Under the pieces are notes generated by a model. It was not told the origin of the DNA. It worked only from the letters and a program-made list of their open reading frames with translations, and ran no database searches. From NCBI RefSeq assembly GCF_002234675.1, contig NC_019860.2, positions 16,794,536-16,858,535 of the forward strand: 64,000 nucleotides of DNA, read 5' to 3'. Below, in pieces: positions 52,471-63,300 of the stretch. The stretch's first letter is position 1; each line of letters opens with the position of its first letter. The translations under genes and the position numbers were made by a program. Origin of the DNA: Oryzias latipes. Taxonomy: Eukaryota > Chordata > Actinopteri > Beloniformes > Adrianichthyidae.

Positions 52471-52799
52471 TCACACCTATCCTTAGAGTACGGCTGAAGA
52501 ACCTGTATGAGGGATGCGGGTGAGCCACACAGTATATACCAAGTCATAGATCGATCCATGAGTCCATAGAGAAAATGTTAAGCTATCTCATGTCATCTTC
52601 TTTGTCTACTGTTTACTAGTGCATGTCTTCCACCTACAGTTGGTGCGAAATGTCGAAGCGATGTAAATGACATGAATCGTGCTGCGGGCTTTTTCTTTCG
52701 CAGCTCTATTCCAATTCGTGAAGGATTTGGCCGGGCACAAACCATATTTATTCATGTCTCCTTCATAATCAATTTTTAAACGCCACCCATATTTCACTA

Positions 52800-52950
52800 C
52801 CAAATCCAAGTCCCTAATTGGTCGGTTAGACCGGGTTTAACTTGCAATATTTTGTATGTAGGGCCTGAAATCGGTCGTAAAAAATTGCTTAGCTATACAT
52901 GAACACAATAGTTTTGAATGCGGAAGCCCAAAATGCAAATATACGTGCGT
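52800..52950. repeat. Interspersed repeat family B, partial
   Basis: 'attggtcggttagaccgggtttaac', 'tgtagggcc' and 'ttgcttagctatacatgaa' parallel 50.07-50.19 kb. Confidence 0.45.
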
Positions 52951-53734
52951 TTACAAGACTAGAAAACTAGAAAAGTTAATTGTTCCAGACCAAGTCTATT
53001 TAAATTAGTCCAGATCAAGTCCTGAACCTTGTGTTTGGTCTGCCTTTCAACCGGACAGTTCCGAGTCAAACCAAATCTTGTAAACAAAACCATGTGACTA
53101 AAGATCTCTGCAGTCATTGGCCAGGAAATTAGGCGGGTGGGGCAAAAAAAATGAAAGAATAAAGAAAGTCCTGCGCTTTGCAATCCTTCTTGGCATAATG
53201 CACTTATTCAAACTTTATATTTCGCTGATCAATTTTGAACGTCTGCATCAAGGTCTGGTAAAACACTTTTTACTTGCTTGGTACGGCGAAGGCTGCAAGG
53301 CGGTTGCTAAGGAGACGTTAGCTAAGAAGGTACGCTGATCAGTGTTTATGACACATAGATTGTCGGGAAAATAGTGTGGGAAGAAATGTGTATCACGTTA
53401 AAAGTCGTTTTAATGAGCCTGAATTCATCCGATCACGTTTCAGTGAATTGCTGTGTCTCATTGGTTGCTACATTCCAACTCTGCTTGCATCACGTGACCA
53501 CCGGCTACGGTGGCCGTTTCGGTCCATTTGTTCCACTCCGAATACGGAGATGGAGGAATATCAGAGCGAACCAAAGCTCAGTCCAATTGGAAACAAACAG
53601 AGACTAGGACGGGTCCAAGAGCGGTTCCTGGTACTAGACCAGGGTCCACTTGGGTGTTTTCAGACTGAACTGAAATTTTTTTTTTTTTTTTTTGGATTCT
53701 GGTTCACTTTAGGCAAACCAAATGTGTCCAGTCT

Positions 53735-53810
53735 GGACACACCCATAGACTTTTTATTGGAAGTGGCTGCTTGAATGGGCGTTGTCTAGGGCAATGTGAA
53801 CGTAGCTTCA
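53735..53810. repeat. Interspersed repeat family B, right-end fragment
   Basis: 'tagactttttattggaagtggctgcttgaatgggcg' and TGTGAACGTAGC match the right part of the 9.0-kb copy. Confidence 0.55.
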
Positions 53811-55285
53811 CACTTTGTGCTTCTTCTATTCCAGAAATTTATTTTTTTTAGGGTCAGAGCAAAAGGCTACCTAATAGTTATGTGTGTAAATCCCACTGTA
53901 GAATCCAAAATAAGACCCCCCCCCCAATATTTCCAATTGAAATGGTTAGCTTGAAAACGTTTTCATCTTTGTCGGTTTGTGTGTATTTGTGTGTGTGCGA
54001 TGTGTGTCAGTTGGACAATGGCGGGCCATCTGCGGGAAGTGAATGTGTGGATAACAAGTCGTCCCGGTTGAATGCTGGACTCATCACATCCCAGGAATGC
54101 TGAGGGGGGCAAATGTTTTCCCGGGACTCGCCGACATGGAGCGCACACTTAAACCGACTTCCAGTTGGGGCTTTTTTTTTCTTCCGAAAAACAAATTCGT
54201 GAAAGCATTTTGGTGCTTTTGAAGAGGTTCAACTCAATATTTCTAAAATTGTATTCAAGCAAAGTTTGGAAACTGTCTGTTTTGTTGATAAAATCCTACA
54301 TTTACAACCAAATTCCCAACAGACAAAACTACGGCGAGTACAGTAAGTGTGCACGCCGGTCTCACGGTGGCGTGTACATGATGTGTTGACATGATAAAAT
54401 CCCGCCTGTCAAAGCGGGACAATGGAGAAGCCGCCAGATGGACATTGTTCTTGGCTGCTGCGTGTTTTCGATGGATCAGAGCTCTTTGTGCTCAAACCTC
54501 CCAAACCATTAACTCTTGGTCTGCCGTTTGCACCCTGGAACCCTGCAGAGCATGTGCAGACAGCCCAACTTCTAAGCCCCGCCTCTTTCTGTCCACTTTA
54601 TAGACGTCAGTAGTTAGTTTGACCTGTAAACTGGAAATTATTTGAGTCACAGTGACAAACAGGAATCAAAGAAAATGCATTGAATCCAAAAATATAAAAA
54701 ATAAAATGACAATTTCATGATTACACAAAAAGTAAGTCAAATTTTTAACATCTACAACTAGAATTACAAAAAAAGAAGAAAATGAACCGTAATAAAAATC
54801 TAAAGTCAGATTTCCTTAAATTAAATTGATTCTAGTATTTAAATACTTCAATTATGATCCAAATGTAATGATAAATAACTGGAGTTTAGACCTGTCCGTA
54901 CCTAAACGCACAAATTTTTTGAAAAAGCAATTCTCCACTCCAAACAGATTGTGAAGCTTCTATCTCAATCACAAACACATTTTGGGATAAAAAATCTCTT
55001 GATAATAACAAGATTTGCGTCATAAATATCATGTTTATGATGGCTTTCAGAATAAAAGTCTCAACCTTGTGAAACAACTTTACTAGTTGTGATAAAAATG
55101 TTTTTTAAAACAGAAAAATTGGGTTTTTAAATGAAAAATTTAGTTTTTATGAGAATTATAATGAACTGATTTTGATTTTTGACAGTAATAAATACGATTT
55201 GATATAGTAAATACTTTATTTTTGCTGTGAAATTCAGCTTCATTCATTCAGGACTTTTTTAAATAAAACAACCTGTAGTGTGTAT

Positions 55286-55425
<140 letters not shown>

Positions 55426-55959
55426 CACAAGTGATAAGTAAATGTAATAGTTGGCAATTAGCATAAAGTTCCACTGCGTTATTATAATTTTTTTGCTTTA
55501 AACTCCAAATCAATTGTCAAAGGTCATCATCCACATCAGGGCTCAATCTGTATTTTGTACTTTTGTGTATTTTTCAGGGCAAATTTTAAGTATTTAATTA
55601 AGTAAATAAAACAGCATAGGCCTTAATTTCTTAACGATAGGGAAACCATTAGATAAAACCAAGAAAATCACCTGATTAAGTTTGCTTTTAAAGAAATTAA
55701 ATGAGTTTTTGAAGTCTAATACTTCATAATTCTACAGTACCACACACGTACTGAGTATTTTAAATGCCCTACTTGATTACTTTGTGATATTCTGTAATCC
55801 TGGGCTTCAATTGAAGGCGTCTCGTCTTTCCCACGGGGTCGTGAACGCAGCATTTGATAATCCAGCAGGTGTAAAGATGCTAATCCCTCCTTTTCCCTCC
55901 CACCTCGGCCCCTCACTCCAGCATCCACCTGCTTACCTCTGCAGCGGCCTCTTTTTCCC

Positions 55960-56230
55960 CTTCTTAGACCCACGCGTGGGTGTGGGAGGCGGCGGGACAG
56001 GAGGAGGAGGTAGAGGAAGGTTGTCTCTCCTCTCCTGGTTTCAGAGAAGATGCTGAAAAAAAGAAAAAAGAAAGCGCGTGGAAGCCGTCCCGCGAAGGCG
56101 AAGCGCAGCGGCTGCGTCCCGCGTGGCCAAGGCCATGCGCCACTCTCACGCATTTTGGTGCCCTCGTGCATGGGGCGCACGAGGGGAGCGGGGCGGAGGG
56201 GGTGCTTGTGGGTGCGCGCGCATGTCACAT
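55960..56230. promoter_or_regulatory. CpG-rich block, possible promoter
   Basis: By eye, 56081-56225 has around eighteen CG dinucleotides with high GC, in a window that is otherwise AT-rich and CG-poor. It lies 4.6 kb upstream of the gja3 start codon. It could be the promoter of gja3 leader exons or of an unseen transcript. The ORFs across it show no domain. Confidence 0.35.
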
Positions 56231-56762
56231 TCCAGACAGAAAACAATAAAACAAAAGGTTCAACTAACAGTTATAACATTAGTCATTTAAAAACAGTGAT
56301 ATTTACTAAATGACGTCACTAAAAAGACATTTTCTATTATTTTATTGACTTTTTCAAACACATTTTATTTTTAACCGTTTCATTCTCTGTTTAGGACTGT
56401 AAAAATAAGGATAAATTCCTGTTTTAACTTCTTAAAATACAAATTGAGCAGATTAAAGTGTGTTTTGATGTTTCACAAAAACGAACCAACATAAAATGAG
56501 TCCTAAACATTCTTTATTGACAACTTTAAAGACAACAGATTGAAGCAAAACAAAAACCACCTGTAGTCAACTGTCTCTCCAGTTGTTTTCACTTGCAGTC
56601 ACTAGATGGCGCAAACGCTACAGAACATGCTCCTCCTCGCTTTCGTATTTGCACATTCTCATTCTCCAACTGCACAAACTCAAGTAAATTGTTGAATTGA
56701 TGAGGACTTTTTCACTTTTTACCTCAACACTGAAGGGATGGTGTTACCATAGCAACAGTCAA

Positions 56763-57010
56763 AGCCCCACTCTGAAGAAAATTGTGTTTTTTAACACGTT
56801 CTTGTGGAATTGTTCGTATAATGGAGGAGATATTTAAAGACAACTGAGCTTAAAATTGCATTTCTAAGTATTTCTTTATTCAAATGGACAGATGGATAAA
56901 CAGGTTGATGACAGGAAGGGGGTGGGGTTGCTGTGCCCCAATTATCCCGCCCACAACTCAAAGGTAAATTCTTCTGAACTATTGCTTCTCTGCTGAAACT
57001 ATATCCTAGA
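56763..57010 (+). repeat. Interspersed repeat family D, copy 5
   Basis: Starts AGCCCCACTCTGAAGAAAATTGTG; 'gcatttctaagtatttctttattcaaat' matches 10.8 kb in reverse complement, as does 'actatatcctagaaa' later on. Confidence 0.6.
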
Positions 57011-57321
57011 AAACGATACAGTTTTTTTTTTTTTTTTTGCCTTTTTATCTAGTTGCAGTGCCTTAAAGAACCAGGTGACCTCTCGTTTGTCCCTCGCCAC
57101 ATTTCTCTCTGCTGGTTAGCGTCTCGTCCTTCTGCCGCCAGAGGCTCCTGGAAGAAAACCAGAAAATGTTTTAAAGGAGCGAAAAATTCTCCAAAAACGT
57201 TTCTTTACTCCCAGAACACCTGAGGTAACTGACATCTTCTGATTAGTAGTTACAGTCTTGAAAAATCACTTCTATCTATCCAATCTTAAAAAACGGTGCC
57301 TCTACCGGCCGGGCGTTACCT

Positions 57322-60300
57322 CTACCTCGCGATGGCCTTGGTCACGAGGTAAGCAAGCTCCGCCCCGTTGAGGACCATGCAGATGGAAGAGGTGGTGGCC
57401 ATGAAAACCGTGAAGATGGTCTTCTCTGTAGGCCGAGAGATAAAACAGTCCACCAGGTTTGGACAAGGCCACTGGTCGCACTGCACCAAGCGCGGCATCC
57501 GGAAGCCGTCGTAGACCACATACAGGGCGTACCTGAAACGCACGCAACGGCTTGATTTCATACAAAATCGCGGTGGAGGCGGGAGGAGAAACCCAAATCG
57601 CCGGTTCTTACATGAATCCGACTTCAAACAGGAGCTTGGCCGCCACGCTGAAGAGGTACGTCCACCACAGAGGTCCGGTTATCGGGAGTCTGCGCCTCTT
57701 CAGGGCTTCTAGCTCTTCCTCTTGGTTTTTGCTGCTGAGGAATCCGGTTCTACCAGAGCTCTGTCAGGGTGGTAAAGTTTGGAAAAACGAGCAAACTGAG
57801 GAGTCAATAAGGTTTCATAACACTGGTTCTGAAGATACAACCTCAACACTTCTAACCAGGAGTCCCCAAATCCAGGCCTTGAGGGCCAGTGTCCTGCTGG
57901 TTTTCCAGAAATCCTGCCTTATTTGCTACTGATTACCTGGATCAGGTGTGTTTAGCCAATAGGGAGCCTGCCTCCGGGCCTGGATTTAGGGACTGCTGCT
58001 CTTTAAACCACAGATTTAGAGCTTGGGATTGGTCAGTTGATCAACTGCTCCAACTGTCCCAATAAATCTGACATGACAACCATTAAATCATATGAAAAGC
58101 CGATTATCAGTTCTTTTCATTTTTGTCTTTAAAAGTAGAAAAAAATGTATTTTTTAACAGGTATTTAAGGACCAAGTCCACTAAACACACGTTTTAGGAA
58201 CATGTACCACTGTTCGCCACTGTCACTGAAACAAATTAGTGCTTGATTTCCTTCATCGAGACCCATCAGTCCATTAGAACATTAATATCACTGCCTGGTT
58301 TTCAGCTATTCCCTTCCTACTGCCTGGTACCAGGCTGGATCTGAGGATTGAAGGTTCTGGTTCCAGAGCCTATCAGATCCAAACACTAACTATGCAAAAG
58401 GAAGTAGAAACTGAAGCTAAAGTCCTATCAAAAGTAAGATCAGGTGACTTTGTGGCTGTGACAAAAGGTGTTTTCTTCTGCCAGACATTTGTCAGCTTCA
58501 TTTCCCTGACTTAACCCACATGGATCACCAAAATAAAAGCTTGGCTGTCCTGACTTTGTATAGTCTCTACAGAAACAGGAAGGAGCATGTAAAAATGAAA
58601 AATAAAAGACTGGAAGCATTCTTGATGGTCAAATATTGTGCACACACCTGCAGGAGCTTCTTCCTGTCGCCTTGGTTACGGTAGGCCACATACATGGAAA
58701 CCAGAAGCGTTGGCGCGGCGACAAAGACGAGCTGAAGGCACCACAGGCGAATGTGGGACATGGGAAAGAACTGATCGTAGCAAACGTTTTCACAGCCGGG
58801 CTGGAAAGACAAGAAAGGAAAATAAAACAAACTTTACTGCTCGATTCCAGGACTTGCAACGGCGCACGAGGATCTTGTTGGGTAACCTTGAAGCTGAAAG
58901 GTGTCATACATGTAGTCATATAATAAGCATTTACAAAGAAGTTGATCTTTAAAGACAAATCAGTCAGATTGTTCTGCAAAAAAAGAACACATGATCGATT
59001 AAAGATAGGTGTGAGAGACGGGTTTATCAAAAACCAGTTTTCCAGATCCTTGATTGTCAGCACTTTAGCCAAATAGATCCCAAAACCCCAAAGAGCTCTA
59101 AAACAAGCAAACCTGACAGCTTTAGATAACGCCCAGAAAGATTCTTCTAGCACAGTGTTTTTCAACCTTTTTTGAGCCACGGCACACTTTAACCTTGACA
59201 AAAATACCGCGGCACACCAGCATCCAAAAAAATAGATAAATAAAAAAAAAAAGAAAAAGCTCAGTCTGTATTGATCTACAGCCGCTCTGCAATCTCACAT
59301 GCATTTTTGTGATAATTGTTGCAGAAAACGCTGGAAGCTGCAGCTGTTTTTTCTAAAAGATGTATTAAAAATTAAGTCAAAAGATTCAAAAACTGTTTGA
59401 TGTGTGTTCGTTGTTTTAAGACGTTGAGAGGAGAGACTCATAGACCTTTTTCGCAAAAACCGGAAACACGTCAGCAACGTGTTAACTTAGTTCCGGTTTG
59501 TGCTTCGCTGGCGGAGAATGGCAGAGCCTAGAGTGTTTTCGAAGAGTCTGAGTTGTGTTCCGAAGGTCATCAGCGCCGATGTAGTGAATAGTGTGAAGAT
59601 GCATTCGTCCACTAAAGGAAACAAATTGGACAAGGGATATAAATTCGTCCACGAAGAGTTTATCCACCATTACCAAGGTAAGTTTCAGCTAGCTTAGCCA
59701 TAGCCGCATCACCGGTAACTCTGTGTGTTTGTTTACGTCAACTGTAAATCCTGGTGTTATTTGTAATATAAAGAATAACACATCGCAGTGAATATGTTGT
59801 GTGTATGTTTAAGTGAAAAGGCATGAGATTAACATAACACCCCAAAATTTGGTGAAGCTTTAAATAAGAAATGTTAAGTTGCCCGTTTGCGTCTTCATTC
59901 TTTTTGCTGCGCCTGCGGCACTTTCTTCACTTACTATTAGTATTATTTTTCTGAAAGTAGGGTGACCAGACGTTCTCTTTTCCTGGACATGTCCTCTTTT
60001 TTGATACTTATATAATAAAATAACATTGAACATAGATGAAATGCAATCATATTTGCTTTATGTATGCAGCTCTGAACACCAATTACTCTCGATGAAATAT
60101 CTCACAAACTCACTTCATTCCTCTTTTTTACTAACTCAAATCTGGTCACCCTACTGACAGTTATAGTTTCGTGTTACATTGATTAAGCAACATAAGTATG
60201 TCTTAATTGTAACCTATTTAATTTATTATGGTTAGATATCACTGGATGGATGCAGAAAGTGCCAACCTGAAAGCTTTCTCCTGCAGTTGTGCGGCTGCTA

Positions 60301-63300
60301 AAGGATTCTGCAATGACATCCTTTTGCCATCCTGTTCCGCACATTATTCACAGGCTGCCCCCCCCCCCCCCCCCCTGGCCTGCACGAGTGGCTTGCAAAG
60401 ATGGCACAGACCAAGAGCACAGGTGGGTTTGTGATCAAATTATCATTATGATTTAAGAATGGATGTGTATCCATAACAACTATAAATTATTATAAAAACA
60501 CCCCCAGTAGTGACTACAGACTGTAATTGCTTTTTGCCTTTTATTTATAAGGGAATCCATCCTGAACCGGTTAGTGAGCTGGTGGTGCAAAAGCCCAAAA
60601 CATTTGGCAGGGACGGTCTGAGGTCCACACTGTACAAGGCATATACAGGTGAATAATTTAACTTTTTGTTGCTTTGTGAGAGCAAGTTAAGTTTTTTTGC
60701 TTGATGTTATGACCAACCAAATTATGGTTACAGCAGATATAATGAATTAAATTTAAATATAGTTATGCACTTATGTCTAACTTTTGTGTGTTGTGTTTCT
60801 CTTGTGTAGGACCACAGCCAGATCCATATATGATGGCATCTGGAAGCAGATTATGCCAGGTGCAGCCCCAACCTCTCATGGCTGTGTTGGATGGGGTTTC
60901 TGAGATGGAAAGAAAGAACTTGGATAGATATTATAGCAAATGCATGAATGCATACCTTAAATTACACTTATCTTGTCTTTAACAATCAGTTCAGCCTTCT
61001 GTCTTACTGTTGATGATCTGTAATGTTCTTTTTAATTGTAAATCTTTGTTATTTGTGTTGTGATTAATCAGTTGTTGTTACGCATACCAAAAAATTAAAT
61101 GAGGCACAATTTTGACCAAAATTGTTTTATTTGTTCATCTAATTTTTTTGTGAAGTCAAAGTCACATTTCAACAGAAAAATATTACGAATATAACAATTG
61201 TATTTAATTAGATTTTAAGAATATGTGGAAACACTAAATTTTTCCATACTATTTGCACATTATACATTATTTACATACCAAACATTAATTCACTCTTCAA
61301 CACAAAAAAGTCCTTGACAATTTGCCAAAACACGGCATTTAAGCCAGATCTGATTCACACTGCCCATCAGTGTGAGCGGCATGAGAGAGTCCCTGATGTG
61401 AAAGGACTTTATCCTACAGATCACTCTTTCCACCATAATTCTGAGGCGGGTTATGGCTTGGGTTTGTTCTGTTTCCTCGTTGCTGATGGAGCTGAAAGCT
61501 TGAAAGGTGGAATCATGATCTTAGATCCATTGTCAGTAAGGAGGTCTTCAATGAGGAACTCTTTGTCCGCCATGACATCGTCTCCTGGCTCCAGCAAAGC
61601 AACTTGGCTTCTAAGTCATGGATGTAATCCAAAGCCTCATCCAGAGCACCTGTGAAGATAAAGAAATTAAAAATCAGTCTAAACATATTTATTCTACCTT
61701 TTAACACAACACAGTAATCATGTTTTGAAAAGTATGTGAAGTATTTAATTACAAATGCGTTTCATTTATTTTTGTTAATGACAAAATACCCCAAATTAAT
61801 TAAATACATGTAATTAAAATAGGTGAGAGCGTGAACAGCTTTTATTATAAACATTCATTTGTTCAGGTAGAAATGCATTTATCCAATAACAGTACACATA
61901 GTTGACTAATGTTAACTAAATACATTATGAACAACCTTACCTGCAGGTGGGTGTGTCACGTAGTGGTGATCCATCTTTACTGCCTTAGCTTAGCCACCGT
62001 GTCGCTAGCTTCACAGCACAGCTGCATAGACTGACGTTTGAGGTTCTGTCATACTGACTCCCTTCTCCAAGGAGCAGTAAAGTTTTTCCAAGGGAAAATA
62101 CTCGGGACGACACCACTCTTCAGGCAACGAACGACGCAGCCGCACCACATCCGGAGCGAAGTGCCGGCAGCAGACGGTGCTACCTGTGTTTACATTAAAA
62201 CTATGCCCTTCTTCTCTTCGGATCGCCTGTATCCATTTGGGTTTCAGGTTTGGATCCACAGGAAAATAATGAAATGAAAGGCTGGGCTGTTTTTGGTTGG
62301 AAGACGAACAGCCTGGAACACAACAGAAACTGCAACTCTTCGACTCTGCCATTCTTCATATGTGCCGCTATGCTAACAGGAAGTTGTTTTACACGTCATT
62401 GACGTATTTCCGGTCGAAAAATGCGGAAGTGTGAAAAGGTCTATTGTGCGCTAAGACAGTCACTCCACTGCATCATGGGAGATGTAGTGCCCGTAATCCG
62501 CCGACCGCAGAAAGACCAGCGTCTTTGAGCTTCATGGTTTTGTTCACTTGTTCCAGTCTGATACCAGATTCTGTGGGAAGCTACACCGCTAAAGACGAGC
62601 TTTAGCTGGTATTTTTGTTAGAACAGAGAGACTTTTTTGCGCTAAATCGAAACAAGGAAGTGAATACTTTAACCACTTCTGATTGGTCAGACTGATGACA
62701 TGTGATTAAGCCTTCAAGAATGATTGGTGGAGACAGTTAAAGGGGCGGGACTTTTCCTTACACATTTATAGCTGCAGCTAAATCACGCTATCCCGTTATT
62801 CTTATCAAAATATCTTTAATAGAATCATATAAACACAAAAAAAAAATATTTTATGATATTTCATATTCTTAACTTCTCAGTGTTTTATCAGGGCCTGTTT
62901 GGATGAACAAAGAGCTGATTTCCTGGAGATGGTAATAATTGCTTTTAGATCAGTTAATGAGGGCAATTTCTCACGGCACACTTGACCATCTCCCACGGCA
63001 CACTAGTGTGCCGCGGCACACTGGTTGAAAAACACTGCTCTAGGATTCATTGCTAAAGGTGAGGATAAAGAGGCCCCACCCCCCCTAAAAGCACACATTT
63101 GATCTCAAATATGAATTGGAACCAGATCATCTCAGTTTCATCATTGGTCTTCTTGGGTCGGTTTCATGTTCCGCTTCCCTCCGACTCCAGTTTGGACATA
63201 AACACGGGAACCAGGTTAAAAGGTTCAGTTCACTTGCAAGTGAACTCTGGTACAACTCACTTTTTTGTGAATGACACACGGCTTCCTGAAGGAAGATCAA

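Larger units (their letters stand above)
59441..62443. mobile_element. Nested ISL2EU-like DNA transposon, internally deleted
   Basis: A 3.0-kb insert bounded by TA (59441-59442, 62442-62443) with inverted ends: left GACCTTTTTCGC then ACCGGAAACACGTCA, right (reverse complement) GACCTTTTCACAC then ACCGGAAATACGTCA. It holds two convergent genes: SWIM-type on plus and THAP/DDE transposase on minus. Eukaryotic ISL2EU elements are described as carrying a transposase plus a YqaJ-nuclease gene, which fits this pair. The YqaJ domain and most of the DDE domain are missing. The superfamily name is inference. Confidence 0.65.
59153..63037. mobile_element. hAT-like element, host of a nested transposon
   Basis: The ends are CAGTGTTTTTCAACC and its exact reverse complement GGTTGAAAAACACTG. 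Further in, 'gccacggcacac' and 'tgtgccgcggcacac' also mirror each other. Flanking octamers TTCTAGCA (59145-59152) and CTCTAGGA (63038-63045) agree at six of eight bases and fit the nTCTAGAn target known for one hAT group. Taking out the inner element (59443-62441) and one TA copy leaves about 0.88 kb without transposase, so the host was itself non-autonomous. Confidence 0.82.

Noticed and set aside
55716..56246. A 176-residue minus-strand frame over the CpG-rich block
   Set aside because: No domain; open because of high GC and few stops.
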